Under the pieces are notes generated by a model, which saw nothing but the letters and a program-made list of their open reading frames with translations, did not search any database and had not been told where the DNA came from. Below are positions 9,416 to 19,452 of a stretch of DNA of 64,000 nucleotides, piece by piece (the stretch's first letter is position 1; the number at the start of each line of letters is the position of its first letter). The DNA is from Clostridium sp. Marseille-P299 (GTDB lineage Bacteria; Bacillota; Clostridia; Lachnospirales; Lachnospiraceae), in assembly GCF_900078195.1 (NCBI RefSeq), contig NZ_FJVE01000007.1:124001-188000 (forward strand), read 5' to 3'. Both the position numbers and the translations under genes were made by a program.

Positions 9416-11968
9416 ATGAAAAAGAAGTTATTTACAAAACTTATGGCATTTTTGCTCATATGCGTAATGGCGATACCAATGGTTTCCATTCGTAAGCCAG
9501 CAACGGTTTATGCGGCGAGTGCATCCATGAATACCACATGGAAAACAATTTATATGGGGAGTACCTATACTTTTTGGGTAAAGAATGCAACGAATGTAAA
9601 AACAAAAGCATGGTCATCCTCAAATAAAAGTGTAGCAACTGTCAATGGAAAAGGTATGGTTACTCCAGTAAAAGCCGGAAAAGCAACGATTAGCTGTAAA
9701 ATTATTTATACCAATGGAACAACAAATACAGTTAAGGCTACTGTAGTAGTTAAGAATCGTGTTCCTGCAACAGCTATTTCTGTTAATGCAGATCTTGGAA
9801 CAATTAATGCACATACGCTAAAAGTTGGTGAAAGTCATCAATTTAAATTTACAAAAACTCCTTCAAATACAACAGATTATGCTTATTTCACAATTGCAGA
9901 TGAAGAATATGCAAGTGTAAGTAGCTCAGGTGTAGTAACAGCTAAGAAAGCTGGTATTACTATGCTAGAAGTTGCTTGTGGACCAAATGCAACAGAAGCA
10001 AAGAGTCCAACGAATACTGTGAAAAAGAGAGTGTACTTATACATAACAGCAGGTGATGCAACAGTTACTCCAAGTGTAACACCAAGTGTAACGCCAACAC
10101 CTACACCAACAGAAGGTGCAACAAAGCCTAAGGTAAATTCAGTATCTTTAGCAAGCTCTAAAGAATTAAAGATTGATTTTAGTAGTGAAATACTTGCATC
10201 AAGTGTAATTGATTCCAATGGAAATTTAATTTCTGGTTCTGTTACAATAGGTTTGACTCCAGGTGCAAATAATTTTAATGATCTTACTCCATCCTTATCA
10301 AAAGATAAGAAGTCTTTAATTTTAACATCAAGTTCAAACTTTGAAGGAACTTATGTTATTACTATTTCAGAGAGTATTCTTTCTGCAAGTGGAGTTCCTG
10401 TGACACCATACACAGTTCAAAAGAATTTAAAGGATGAAGTAGGTCCTTCCTATGTTACAACTACGGTAGATGATACTGGATATGTAGCGAACATTGAATT
10501 TAGCGAACCAATTGATATCAGTGGTTTATCTGTTTATAACGTTGTTGGAACAAATAATGCAACCTTACAATCCTATTTAACAAATGCAGATAACTATGTT
10601 TTAAGTCTAGATAAGAAAACTTTATCAATCGATTTATCAGCTTGCGGAGTAACAAAAGCAAATACATTAGTTTATATGGTTGGTATCAAAGATACGATCG
10701 GTAATGTGTCTAATCCATTTACATTGCCAGTTGTGGTTGAATTTGATGCAACTGTAAAGCCAAATGCAACTTTAACTTCAGTAGTTAGAACTTCAAAGAA
10801 TATTGTAACAGCAACATTTAGCCGTCCAATTCAATATGCAGGTTATATGTATATTGGTGATGATTATGTATCTGGTGTTGTTGATTCAACAGATTCTACG
10901 AAAGTAAATTATGCGATTCCAAACACATCTTTAACAGGAAACCAAGTTGTTACGTTAAATGGTTGGTTTAGCTATAATTCAACGGGCGCACAATCAACGG
11001 ATGTAAAGAGAAGCGTTAACTTTACATTAGATAATAACGCACCTGCGTTAGTAAGTTCAGTTTTAACAAACACAACAGAGAATAATGTGCCAGTTACTAA
11101 ATTAACATTGACTTATAATAAAGAAGTATCTTTAATCAGTGGTAGTGGTAAACTTACTACAAAGATAGTAAGTTCAAATGCTAATATCTATAACAAAGAG
11201 TTGGCATATACAGCAGTTGCTAAGGGTATGAAAGTAACATTATCATTTGTAAATAATGCAACTGAAATGGGTACATACTATTTTAGCATTCCTGCGGGAT
11301 TAGTTATGGATAAGTATGAGAATCAATCCGTAGCTTCTACAGTTACTGTTACTAAGCAATCAAGTAGTTCTTCTGTATTACCAGCTCCAGTAAGTATTAC
11401 GCAGGATGTGTCAAATCCAAGTAAAATTTATATTAAGTTTAATCAAAAACTAGATATGACATCAGTTGCTAATACTTCAAATTATATTATAGGAACATCA
11501 ACACGTCCTACAAGTGCTAACGTTATTGCACAAGATGAAAGCTCAGCAACGATTGAATTAACATTTGCATCCAATGCAATACCATCTACTGCTAATTATC
11601 CTGTTACAGTGAAAGGAATCAAAGGATATAATGATTCCTATGCAGAGATGGAAACTTACAATACAATACTTCCATTAATAGAAAATGGTGCTCCAACATT
11701 TGTTTCTGCGAAACTAACATCTCCACAAACCATTGTTGCAACATTTAGTGAAAGCTTTACAGGTACAGTGAATGTAACTGTTTATAATGGAAATAGTGTT
11801 GTAGGAAGTGTTTATTATTCTAGCGGTAAAGAATTATTTATTTCTTTAGATCAACCGATTACTTCAGCTGCATATATTATGTTTACAAACAATGAATTGG
11901 TGGATGATAATAATAATAAAGCGAACCTAATTGTAAACAAAAAAATTGCAGTGACTAGAGCATATTAA
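9416..11968 (+). CDS. Secreted Ig-like (BIG2) surface protein
   Basis: 850 residues from the ATG that follows AATAGGAGG; a TTG/ATG in the same frame 24 nt upstream lacks a ribosome site. A clear signal peptide is present (MKKKLFTKLMAFLLICVMAI, then cleavage near VYAAS). BIG2-like modules occupy roughly residues 30-110 (SSSNKSVATVNGKGMVTPVK-type motif, given in part as SVATVNGKGMV) and 115-205. A Thr/Pro linker (TPSVTPSVTPTPTPTEG) follows, then four or more beta-sandwich repeats of the SbsA/Big_5 type, recognisable by recurring 'ATFSRPI / IEFSEPI / LTYNKEV' strands. No LPXTG motif, SLH domain or other anchor is visible. It is probably a wall or extracellular structural or adhesion protein. Confidence 0.85.
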   Translation: MKKKLFTKLMAFLLICVMAIPMVSIRKPATVYAASASMNTTWKTIYMGSTYTFWVKNATNVKTKAWSSSNKSVATVNGKGMVTPVKAGKATISCKIIYTNGTTNTVKATVVVKNRVPATAISVNADLGTINAHTLKVGESHQFKFTKTPSNTTDYAYFTIADEEYASVSSSGVVTAKKAGITMLEVACGPNATEAKSPTNTVKKRVYLYITAGDATVTPSVTPSVTPTPTPTEGATKPKVNSVSLASSKELKIDFSSEILASSVIDSNGNLISGSVTIGLTPGANNFNDLTPSLSKDKKSLILTSSSNFEGTYVITISESILSASGVPVTPYTVQKNLKDEVGPSYVTTTVDDTGYVANIEFSEPIDISGLSVYNVVGTNNATLQSYLTNADNYVLSLDKKTLSIDLSACGVTKANTLVYMVGIKDTIGNVSNPFTLPVVVEFDATVKPNATLTSVVRTSKNIVTATFSRPIQYAGYMYIGDDYVSGVVDSTDSTKVNYAIPNTSLTGNQVVTLNGWFSYNSTGAQSTDVKRSVNFTLDNNAPALVSSVLTNTTENNVPVTKLTLTYNKEVSLISGSGKLTTKIVSSNANIYNKELAYTAVAKGMKVTLSFVNNATEMGTYYFSIPAGLVMDKYENQSVASTVTVTKQSSSSSVLPAPVSITQDVSNPSKIYIKFNQKLDMTSVANTSNYIIGTSTRPTSANVIAQDESSATIELTFASNAIPSTANYPVTVKGIKGYNDSYAEMETYNTILPLIENGAPTFVSAKLTSPQTIVATFSESFTGTVNVTVYNGNSVVGSVYYSSGKELFISLDQPITSAAYIMFTNNELVDDNNNKANLIVNKKIAVTRAY

Positions 11969-12001
11969 TTTATGAAATAAGATTCATTTAAAGTATTAAG
12001 T

Positions 12002-12051
12002 GACTGTCGCAAAATAGAGCTAACAATTCTATTTTGTGACAGTCCTTTTTT
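12002..12051 (+). terminator. Rho-independent terminator
   Basis: Stem GACTGTCGCAAAATAGA / TCTATTTTGTGACAGTC with a short loop, followed by CCTTTTTT. Confidence 0.9.
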
Positions 12052-12209
12052 CTTTGTTTATTATTCAATGTTCCCTTGAATATCCAAACTTGCTATTGTA
12101 TAATATACGCAGTAAACGCATGATAAAGGTAGTTACAAAAATTAAATTTTATACCAAAATATTTTTGTAATATCACAAGATTTAGTAAGAAAGGGAATGG
12201 AAAGAAATA

Positions 12210-12671
12210 GTGAAAGAAGGGAAAGAAAGACTTCTACATGTAATTAGTTTTATATTGTTCGTTATTTATTTGATCAGTATTTCTTATTTTCTTTTCTTTA
12301 GTGAGAGATATGGGAGAACTGAATTTAATGATGATTATCGTTATAACTTAGTGTTATTTCAAGAGATAAAACGATTCTTAAAATATCGTCATGTCATTGG
12401 GATTGAAGGCTTCATTGTTAATTTATTTGGCAATGTACTAGCATTTACTCCATTCGGTTTTTGTCTTCCGTTAATTAATTCTAGATACAAAAATTTCTTT
12501 AAAATTGTTATATGGTCTTTTTTATTTAGTCTATCCATTGAAACAATACAATTACTTTATAAAATTGGAATCTTTGATGTCGATGACCTATTATTAAATA
12601 CAATAGGAGGAGCTATTGGTTATCTCTTTCTAAAATTACTTACATTTACATTTCGTAAAAAGAAAAAGTAA
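12210..12671 (+). CDS. VanZ-like family membrane protein
   Basis: 153 residues beginning at a GTG. Four hydrophobic segments and the VanZ signatures (NLFGNVLAFTPFGFCLP in the middle, SIETIQLLYKIGIFDVDDLLLNT near the end, quoted in part: GIFDVDDLLLNTIGGAIGY) place it in the VanZ-like family. VanZ itself gives low-level teicoplanin resistance; most homologues have no known role. The ribosome site is weak (AAAGGGA about 12 nt upstream), so the exact start is less sure than the gene. A small membrane protein gene follows 20 bp downstream. Confidence 0.8.
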   Translation: MKEGKERLLHVISFILFVIYLISISYFLFFSERYGRTEFNDDYRYNLVLFQEIKRFLKYRHVIGIEGFIVNLFGNVLAFTPFGFCLPLINSRYKNFFKIVIWSFLFSLSIETIQLLYKIGIFDVDDLLLNTIGGAIGYLFLKLLTFTFRKKKK

Positions 12672-12691
12672 TAGAATTTTGGAGGAAACTC

Positions 12692-13015
12692 ATGATTATT
12701 AGAAAAAGTAGTATAAAATTTAAAGGAAGGGTTCATTCCAAAAAAGGGATTATTTCTATGTTACTTGGGCTAAGTTCGCTCATTGCCTTTGTTGTAATCT
12801 CTTTTATTTCTGGTAAACATCAGGGAAATGGTGGCATTGAACTTGGTATAATTGGACTTATATTTGCTGCATGTTCTGTATATGGATTTATATTAAGTAC
12901 AAAGAGTTTTAAAGAAAAAGATATTTATTTAACAGCTCCAATCATGGGCATTGGTGTAAATGGAATTATGGTAATTGTCTTTTTTAGTTTATATATTGTG
13001 GGTATACTATCTTAA
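12692..13015 (+). CDS. Small membrane protein, possibly DUF6142
   Basis: 107 residues with three hydrophobic stretches (about 22-42, 50-70 and 83-105) and a basic N-terminus containing KFKGRVHSKKGIIS. From memory this resembles DUF6142 proteins of Lachnospiraceae; function unknown. A GGAGG site lies 7-8 nt before the ATG. It is likely cotranscribed with the VanZ-like gene upstream and the M29-type peptidase gene 28 bp downstream. Confidence 0.65.
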   Translation: MIIRKSSIKFKGRVHSKKGIISMLLGLSSLIAFVVISFISGKHQGNGGIELGIIGLIFAACSVYGFILSTKSFKEKDIYLTAPIMGIGVNGIMVIVFFSLYIVGILS

Positions 13016-13043
13016 ATATTAGATAAGAAAGGAACTTAAAGAT

Positions 13044-15125
13044 ATGAAAAATGTTGAAATGTTGCAGGAAGAAAATGAATTAATCTTGGAACGTTATGAA
13101 TTGTCTATGGAACGTATTTATAGCATGAAAGAAGAAGATACGGTAAATGAATTATTCCGTCCATTTTTCAAAAAGATGGGGGAATTTTTTGAAAGGATTC
13201 AAAGTATTGTAAATGAAGTAAAAGATGGAACGTTAAGAAGTAAATCTATTGAGGAATTAAAGGAGATAAATACTGCATTATATGAAGATATATTACCAGG
13301 AGCATATGAAGAAAGTTATGCGAATCCTGATTATGCAGTAAAAGTATTTGGAGATAATTATGGAAAATTATTATCTTTTTTATATACTGAAATTCGTAGT
13401 TTAATTCCTTGTGCATTTGAATATCGTTTATTTCCTATTACAGTAACCGCAGAATTATTGATAGAGATTTATAATTTCTTTGAAGAAGAGAATGAATTTA
13501 CAGCAAAAGAAATTAAGCGCTCTATTTATTATTTTGTACATGATTATTGTGAAGATTATTTTGAATTTCGTATGAGAGAAACTTCAGATCCTACTTACAC
13601 ATATGCTTATGATATCATAATGGAAGAAGATTTGAATGATTTAAGATACCTATATTATTTTGGCGATTATATTAGTGACAATGAATTAAAAATAGCTTCT
13701 TTCTTAAATGCATTGCCAGAAGAAGAAGTAAAGGCTATGGCAGATACGTATACCGAAGGTTATATCCGTGGTTTTGAAACAATGGGTATGGATCTTAGTA
13801 AAAAGGAAATCGTAGGAATTCGTTATTTCATAGGATTTGAACGTATGATGAAATATGCCTTTGAGAATTTTAAACGAATTGGTAAGAAGCTAGTTGTATA
13901 TAGAGTAGCGACGGATACAATCAATAAAAAGCCAGGTAGAAAAGTTGGATATTATGCAACAAGCCCAAATCTTCAATATGAGTATGATCATCGTAATGAT
14001 AGAGGCTTGTATTTCGATAAAGTTATGAAAGAACGTATGCTTCAAGCAATGAAAGAAGCTTATGAAAAATACAAACTTGATCTAGCAGTTTATGCTGGTC
14101 CTGCGGTACTTGAAACCTTTGGTGAACCTGATTTTGATCCAATCAGCAAAGATACAGCAATAAAACTTAGTGAAAAACAACAAAAACTTTTGACAGAATA
14201 TGCGAATGATGTTAGTATGCTAGCAATGAATTACATGAAGGCAGATGAGACATCCTTTACAATAATTGCTTATCCACTTCCTTCCATTGGTGATAAGTTT
14301 GAAGAAATCTTTCGTGAAACAGTTAAGGTAAATACACTTGACAATGATACGTATAAAAGAATTCAACAATTCATTATTGATGCATTGGATGAAGGTGAAT
14401 ATTGTCATATCCTTGGTACAAATGGGAATGAAACAGATCTTAAAGTAATGCTTTATGACTTAAAGGATAAAGAAAAGGAAACAAGATTTGAAAATTGTAC
14501 TGCGGATGTTAACATTCCAGTCGGTGAAGTTTTCACTTCTCCAAAATTAACTGGAACCAATGGATGTTTAAATGTTAGCAAGGTGTTTTTAAATGGTTTA
14601 GAGTATAAAGGGCTTAATTTAACATTTAAGGATGGTATGATTGCCGAATATACTTGCACCAATTTTGATAATGAAGAGGACAATAAGAATTTTATTAAAG
14701 AAAACCTATTAATGAACCATGACACACTTCCTCTTGGTGAATTTGCAATTGGAACCAATACAACCGCTTATGTTATGGGACGTAATTTTGATATACAAAG
14801 AAAGCTTCCAATCTTAATCGCTGAAAAAACAGGCCCTCATTTTGCAGTTGGTGATACCTGCTATAAAATGAGTGAAGATCATAAAGTGTTTAATCCTGAC
14901 GGAAAAGAAATTGTTGCAAGAGACAATGAAGTTTCCATTATAAGAAAAACAGACCGTACGAAGGCATATTTTAATTGCCATACAGATATTACTATTCCAT
15001 ATAACGAAATCGGGGAGATATCGGTATATAGCAGTAATGGTACAAAGGTTGACATAATTAAGGATGGTCGTTTTGTATTGCCAGGTACCCTAGAACTTAA
15101 CGAGGCATTGCAAAGGCTAAAATAA
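13044..15125 (+). CDS. M29-type aminopeptidase with long N-terminal extension
   Basis: 693 residues. The C-terminal ~330 residues match peptidase family M29 (AmpS/AmpT, dimetal aminopeptidase): IPVGEVFTSPKLTGTNG and LGEFAIGTN carry the metal-ligand Glu residues, AEKTGPHFAVGDTCY a ligand His, and YFNCHTDITIPY a further His and Asp. Usual M29 enzymes are about 410 residues, so roughly the first 270 residues, acidic and helical, are extra and unrecognised. No signal peptide is visible, so it is probably cytoplasmic. The ribosome site is GAAAGGAAC. purE follows 29 bp later without a terminator, so they may share a transcript. Confidence 0.75.
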   Translation: MKNVEMLQEENELILERYELSMERIYSMKEEDTVNELFRPFFKKMGEFFERIQSIVNEVKDGTLRSKSIEELKEINTALYEDILPGAYEESYANPDYAVKVFGDNYGKLLSFLYTEIRSLIPCAFEYRLFPITVTAELLIEIYNFFEEENEFTAKEIKRSIYYFVHDYCEDYFEFRMRETSDPTYTYAYDIIMEEDLNDLRYLYYFGDYISDNELKIASFLNALPEEEVKAMADTYTEGYIRGFETMGMDLSKKEIVGIRYFIGFERMMKYAFENFKRIGKKLVVYRVATDTINKKPGRKVGYYATSPNLQYEYDHRNDRGLYFDKVMKERMLQAMKEAYEKYKLDLAVYAGPAVLETFGEPDFDPISKDTAIKLSEKQQKLLTEYANDVSMLAMNYMKADETSFTIIAYPLPSIGDKFEEIFRETVKVNTLDNDTYKRIQQFIIDALDEGEYCHILGTNGNETDLKVMLYDLKDKEKETRFENCTADVNIPVGEVFTSPKLTGTNGCLNVSKVFLNGLEYKGLNLTFKDGMIAEYTCTNFDNEEDNKNFIKENLLMNHDTLPLGEFAIGTNTTAYVMGRNFDIQRKLPILIAEKTGPHFAVGDTCYKMSEDHKVFNPDGKEIVARDNEVSIIRKTDRTKAYFNCHTDITIPYNEIGEISVYSSNGTKVDIIKDGRFVLPGTLELNEALQRLK

Positions 15126-15154
15126 AGAACAGATAAGAGAAAGGATGAATTAAC

Positions 15155-15661
15155 ATGGCAAAAGTAGGTATTGTTATGGGAAGTGACTCTGACCTTCCAG
15201 TTATGAGTAAGGCAGCAGAAATCTTAGAGAAATTCGGAATTGAGTATGATATTACAGTAATTTCAGCACACAGAATGCCAGACATATTCTTTGAATATGC
15301 AAAGGGTGCAGAAGAAAAAGGTTACAAAGTAATTATAGCAGGAGCAGGTGGAGCTGCTCATCTTCCAGGAATGGCAGCCGCAATTTTCCCTATGCCAGTC
15401 ATTGGTGTTCCAATTCATTCAAAAGCACTTAGTGGAGTAGATTCCTTATACTCCATCGTTCAAATGCCAAGTGGTATTCCTGTAGCTACAGTAGCAATTG
15501 ATGGCGCTGCTAATGCAGGTATTTTAGCCGCTAAAATTTTAGCAACTTCTGATGATTCTATTTTAGAGAAGTTAAAGGCTTATAAAGAAGAATTAAAAGA
15601 AGGCGTTGTTGCAAAAAAAGAAAAACTTGAAAAAGTAGGATATAAAGAATATATGAAGTAA
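15155..15661 (+). CDS. purE: 5-(carboxyamino)imidazole ribonucleotide mutase
   Basis: 168 residues, class I PurE length. Converts N5-CAIR to CAIR in de novo purine synthesis. Signature motifs are [12 protein letters not shown] at the N-terminus, ISAHRMPD near residue 41 and [12 protein letters not shown] near residue 66. A purK is not seen nearby, so if this is a class I enzyme its partner must lie outside the window. It is separated from purMND by a lipoprotein and a flavodoxin gene. The ATG follows GAGAAAGGA. Confidence 0.95.
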   Translation: MAKVGIVMGSDSDLPVMSKAAEILEKFGIEYDITVISAHRMPDIFFEYAKGAEEKGYKVIIAGAGGAAHLPGMAAAIFPMPVIGVPIHSKALSGVDSLYSIVQMPSGIPVATVAIDGAANAGILAAKILATSDDSILEKLKAYKEELKEGVVAKKEKLEKVGYKEYMK

Positions 15662-15713
15662 AAAACTTCATGAAGTAGAGTACACTTTAAGAATTGTTTT
15701 ATATTGTTATAGA

Positions 15714-15759
15714 AGCTATTGTAGCATGGTTGGAATGCCATGTTGCAGTAGCTTTTTTT
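15714..15759 (+). terminator. Terminator after purE
   Basis: Stem AGCTATTGTAGCATGG / CCATGTTGCAGTAGCT with a 7-nt loop, followed by a T run. Confidence 0.88.
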
Positions 15760-15889
15760 GGTTCACAATAAAAAAATAAATCCCCATGCTGAATTCATGA
15801 TTAATCTCTGATTAGCAATATTACGTATAAAGTACAGCAAACGCAACTTTATTAATTTCAAAAAAATAAAAGTAAAAGTTTAACTTTTA

Positions 15890-15917
15890 TTGACAATATT
15901 ATAAAAAATGTTATATT
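15890..15917 (+). promoter_or_regulatory. Promoter of the lipoprotein gene
   Basis: TTGACA (15890), 16-nt spacer, TATATT (15912). It lies 77 bp before the lipoprotein start, in the otherwise empty 15760-15993 gap. Confidence 0.6.
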
Positions 15918-15993
15918 GAGAGTACAAATAAAGATTCGTTGTAATTAAAATCAATTTTTTGAGTTAAATAAGAAAAAGAAAGAAGGAATGGTT

Positions 15994-16566
15994 ATGAAAA
16001 ATATTAAACGGTGTATGTATATCATTGTTTTGGTACTATCTGTTGTGTATATCTATGGTTGTGACAAAAAGACAAGTACAGAAAATACTCCAACTCAAGA
16101 AGAAAATTTAATTGATCAGGAAAATAAAGTAGAAGAAAACAATACAGAGCCCTTATTTACGGATGTAGAAATAAAAGCAGCGATAGCAATGGCGGAAGAA
16201 CATATTGATGCTATGAATCAAAAAGATAATGAGCTGATAATGAAAACTATGTATCCTGAGAAAGTAAATGAACAAAAAGAACGAATTGAGAATGGAGAAG
16301 TACAATTATACGGTGTAGCCTCAATTGATATTGAATCGATTGAATATTTGGGTGATGATCATGAGCTTACACAAATGGCCAGCAGAAATTATAAGGAGCT
16401 TTTTGGTGTTGAAAATATTTTGCCCTTGTATGCAACAATAAATGTTCAATATCCTGAAGGAGTGGAAGAGGGGGAATGGGCAGAGGGAGAACTACCAAAC
16501 TTTTGCTTCCTCATGATTAGAGAAGATGAAAATTCTCCATTCTATGTTTATGATAAAGGGTTCTAA
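15994..16566 (+). CDS. Small putative lipoprotein
   Basis: 190 residues from the ATG at 15994, which has AGAAGGA at proper spacing; the in-frame ATG at 15988 touches the ribosome site and is unlikely. The N-terminus (MKNIKRCMYIIVLVLSVVY) is a lipoprotein-type signal ending in IYGC, so Cys23 is the probable lipidated residue. After a Glu/Asn-rich spacer, the remaining ~140 residues resemble small NTF2-like or DUF-type extracellular domains (AEEHIDAMNQKDNELIMKT), but I cannot name the family. It has its own promoter. Confidence 0.7.
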   Translation: MKNIKRCMYIIVLVLSVVYIYGCDKKTSTENTPTQEENLIDQENKVEENNTEPLFTDVEIKAAIAMAEEHIDAMNQKDNELIMKTMYPEKVNEQKERIENGEVQLYGVASIDIESIEYLGDDHELTQMASRNYKELFGVENILPLYATINVQYPEGVEEGEWAEGELPNFCFLMIREDENSPFYVYDKGF

Positions 16567-16741
16567 AAGTAAATTGAGATGTAAAGAGTATTAGCCACTA
16601 AACTCTCTAATTATATGATTTTAATATTGATTGGGGTGTCATAAACCCTTATTCAAGATTATAATGTCGATTTGCACAAAGCAAAAGAATGAATCCGCCT
16701 ATGGAAATGCCTATATAAATGTCTATGGAAATGCGTTAGTT

Positions 16742-16847
16742 GTTCTTTTTATTCATAATTTGTGTACATCAAAAGATAGATTTGTCCACGCGTAGTGAGT
16801 TATCTACTTTTTGGTATGTTTCACACAAATTATGAATGAATTAGAAC
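16742..16847. repeat. Large imperfect palindrome
   Basis: Outer arms GTTCT/AGAAC, then perfect 15-bp arms ATTCATAATTTGTGT (16751-16765) / ACACAAATTATGAAT (16823-16837), and inner AGATA/TATCT pairs. There is no T run at either end. Just upstream, CTATGGAAATG occurs twice (about 16696-16740). It fills the 308-bp gap between the lipoprotein and flavodoxin genes; nothing else is visible there. Confidence 0.6.
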
Positions 16848-16874
16848 ATCTTATGCATTGAAATCAAAGTATCT

Positions 16875-17414
16875 TTATTTAAGCATCTGCTCTCGTCTTA
16901 TGTTAAGCATTTCTTTCGTAAAGGCTTCCACGTTCGCAAGGTCCTTAGAATCCGGATGTGATAATGCTTCATCAAAATTTTTTAAACTTACAAGAAGATT
17001 TTTATCTTCAGGATTCTCTTTTATCATTGAAGAATAACGGTCTCTTACACTAAATGGCATTTTGCCTTGGCAATAAAAAGCTCCTAGGACTTGATTGCTT
17101 TCTGGTATTTCTAAAGTCATTCTTTCTTCAAGTTTTTTGAAATATTCGATAGAACCTCCAAAGCCAGCAGTACCAAAGATGGCAATAGACTTGTTGTTTA
17201 ATTTCTTTAAGAAATCTTTTATACTAGTACAACAATTGCCTTTATCTGTCCAAGAACCTACAAAAATTAAATCGGCAGATGTAATATTTTCTATATCAGC
17301 ATCAAGTGGGGTTCCATAGAAGGTGATATCCTCATTTATGCATGTTTCTTTAATTTTTTCTGATAATTGTTTCGTGTTACCAGTAAGACTTGCGTATATA
17401 ATTGCAATTTTCAT
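16875..17414 (-). CDS. Flavodoxin family protein
   Basis: 179 residues with the FMN-phosphate loop YASLTGNTKQLSE at residues 8-20 and a flavodoxin-like strand AIFGTAGFGGSIEYF near residue 80. It resembles the long flavodoxins of Clostridia that act as electron donors to dedicated reductases (the BilS-like group comes to mind), but no partner reductase is adjacent, so the electron acceptor is unknown. The minus-strand ATG is preceded by GGGAGAG. Confidence 0.8.
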   Translation of the reverse strand: MKIAIIYASLTGNTKQLSEKIKETCINEDITFYGTPLDADIENITSADLIFVGSWTDKGNCCTSIKDFLKKLNNKSIAIFGTAGFGGSIEYFKKLEERMTLEIPESNQVLGAFYCQGKMPFSVRDRYSSMIKENPEDKNLLVSLKNFDEALSHPDSKDLANVEAFTKEMLNIRREQMLK

Positions 17415-17767
17415 AAAAATCTCTCCCTTCTTACTTACAAGGTTTCATTTCAAATCTTTGCTATTCATAAATTCTAAACCTTAATGCTTCTTGTGTTTTA
17501 GAATTTTTTCCATTCTTAAATTTGTATCATATACCTATAAGCTGTAATAGTCAATATAGTGTTTTAAACGAAAAGAAAGACTCTTCATTAAAATAAGATT
17601 ATTAGATTGGTTAATAAGTAGGATAAGAAATTAAGAATTATAAACTAAGGACAAAGTATTAGAAGGTATGTTAGAATATAGAAAAAGGATTGAGGTTTTT
17701 CTTAAGTGAAATAAAAACATTTCATTTAATTATAAGAAATATATTGCATTCATTTTAGGAGGTTGCC
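17415..17767. other. Intergenic region before purM
   Basis: 353 AT-rich bases between the divergent flavodoxin and purM genes. A hairpin AATTCTAAA / TTTAGAATT followed by TTTTTCC lies at about 17476-17511 on the plus strand. I looked for a purine riboswitch core or a PurR-box pair before purM and saw neither. Confidence 0.4.
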
Positions 17768-18793
17768 ATGGATTACAAGAAAGCAGGAGTGGACATTGAA
17801 GCTGGTTATAAGGCTGTCGAATTAATGAAAAAACATATTCAGGGAACAATGAGGAAAGAAGTGTTAACTGGCATTGGAGGATTTTCAGGTGCATTTTCAC
17901 TTGCTAGTTTTAAAGATATGGAAGAGCCAACATTAGTTTCTGGGACCGATGGTGTTGGAACAAAGCTTAAGCTTGCATTTTTGCTAGATAAGCATGACAC
18001 AATTGGAATTGATTGCGTTGCGATGTGTGTAAATGATATTGCTTGTGCTGGTGGAGAACCTTTATTTTTCTTAGATTACATTGCATGTGGTAAAAATGAG
18101 CCAGAAAAGATTGCAACCATTGTAAGTGGTGTGGCAGAAGGCTGTAAGCAAGCTGGAGCTGCATTAATTGGTGGTGAAACTGCTGAAATGCCAGGGTTTT
18201 ATCCAGTAGATGAATATGATTTAGCTGGTTTTGCGGTTGGAATTGTAGATAAGAAAAAGTTAATCACTGGACAAGATGTGAAAGCAGGAGACGTAATTAT
18301 TGGAATTGCATCCTCTGGAATACATAGTAACGGGTATTCATTGGTTCGTAATGTGTTCAATATGAAGAGAGAAGTATTAGATAGCTATTACGAATGTCTT
18401 GGTGCTAAACTTGGGGAGACTTTGTTAACACCAACTAAAATTTATGTAAATGCATTGAAATCCTTAAAAAATGGAGCAGTAACTATAAAAGCCTGTAGCC
18501 ACATCACTGGTGGTGGTTTCTATGAAAATATACCAAGAATGTTACCTGAGGGAGTAACTGCAGTTATAAACAAGAATTCCTATGAGATACCAGCAATTTT
18601 TTCAATGTTATCAAAGGATGGTAGTATCGAAGAACACATGATGTATAACACATTTAATATGGGAATAGGTATGATGTTAGTGGTTGACCAAGAAAAGGCT
18701 GATGAAGCGATACGTTTGCTTGAATTAAGTGGAGAAAAAGCATATTTGGTTGGTGAAATAGTTTCTGGTGAGAAAGGTGTTCGCTTATGCTAA
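17768..18793 (+). CDS. purM: Phosphoribosylformylglycinamidine cyclo-ligase (AIR synthetase)
   Basis: 341 residues, normal length. Converts FGAM to AIR using ATP in purine synthesis. Recognisable stretches are [15 protein letters not shown] near residue 37, [14 protein letters not shown] near 58, [12 protein letters not shown] near 136 and [13 protein letters not shown] near 178. The ATG follows TAGGAGG. purN overlaps its end by 7 nt, so the two are translationally coupled. Confidence 0.97.
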   Translation: MDYKKAGVDIEAGYKAVELMKKHIQGTMRKEVLTGIGGFSGAFSLASFKDMEEPTLVSGTDGVGTKLKLAFLLDKHDTIGIDCVAMCVNDIACAGGEPLFFLDYIACGKNEPEKIATIVSGVAEGCKQAGAALIGGETAEMPGFYPVDEYDLAGFAVGIVDKKKLITGQDVKAGDVIIGIASSGIHSNGYSLVRNVFNMKREVLDSYYECLGAKLGETLLTPTKIYVNALKSLKNGAVTIKACSHITGGGFYENIPRMLPEGVTAVINKNSYEIPAIFSMLSKDGSIEEHMMYNTFNMGIGMMLVVDQEKADEAIRLLELSGEKAYLVGEIVSGEKGVRLC

Positions 18794-19413
18794 GAGTTGT
18801 GGTTTTAGTATCTGGTGGTGGAACAAATCTTCAAGCGATTCTTGATGCCATTGATCAAGGTAAAATTACAAATACAGAAATTGTTGGTGTAATAAGTAAT
18901 AAAGAAGATGCTTATGGGCTGATAAGAGCTAAGAATCATGGAATTCGGACAAACTGTGTGAGCATGAAGGATTATAAAAATAGAGAAGAATTTAATCAAG
19001 TGCTACTTGATACCGTTGATTCTTATAAGCCTGATTTAATTGTATTGGCAGGATATTTAGTAATTCTTCCACCACAATTAATTGAACAATATAGAGAGAG
19101 AATCATTAATATTCATCCATCATTAATACCATCTTTTTGTGGTGCTGGATATTATGGATTAAAGGTTCATGAAGCTGTTTTAAAACGTGGAAATAAAATA
19201 ACAGGAGCAACCGTTCATTTTGTAGATGAAGGAACAGATACCGGACCAATTTTATTACAAAAGGCGGTGGAGGTCCGAAATGGCGATACCCCAGAGATAC
19301 TTCAAAAGCGAGTGATGGAAGAAGCGGAGTGGAAGATACTTCCTATGGCAATTGATTCTATTGCAAACGGTAAAGTACTGATAAAAGACAATATAGCAAC
19401 CATTATTGAATAA
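18787..19413 (+). CDS. purN: Phosphoribosylglycinamide formyltransferase
   Basis: 208 residues. Transfers formyl from 10-formyl-THF to [18 protein letters not shown] at the N-terminus binds the phosphate; the catalytic [10 protein letters not shown] (Asn and His) is near residue 107, and the Asp lies in [13 protein letters not shown]. It overlaps purM and is followed after 39 bp by purD, forming a purMND operon. Confidence 0.96.
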   Translation: MLRVVVLVSGGGTNLQAILDAIDQGKITNTEIVGVISNKEDAYGLIRAKNHGIRTNCVSMKDYKNREEFNQVLLDTVDSYKPDLIVLAGYLVILPPQLIEQYRERIINIHPSLIPSFCGAGYYGLKVHEAVLKRGNKITGATVHFVDEGTDTGPILLQKAVEVRNGDTPEILQKRVMEEAEWKILPMAIDSIANGKVLIKDNIATIIE

Positions 19414-19452
19414 TGCTTAAAATTAATAAAGCGAAAACATGGAGGTTATGAC

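Noticed and set aside
17415..17767. Purine riboswitch before purM
   Set aside because: The conserved core loops could not be found in this gap.
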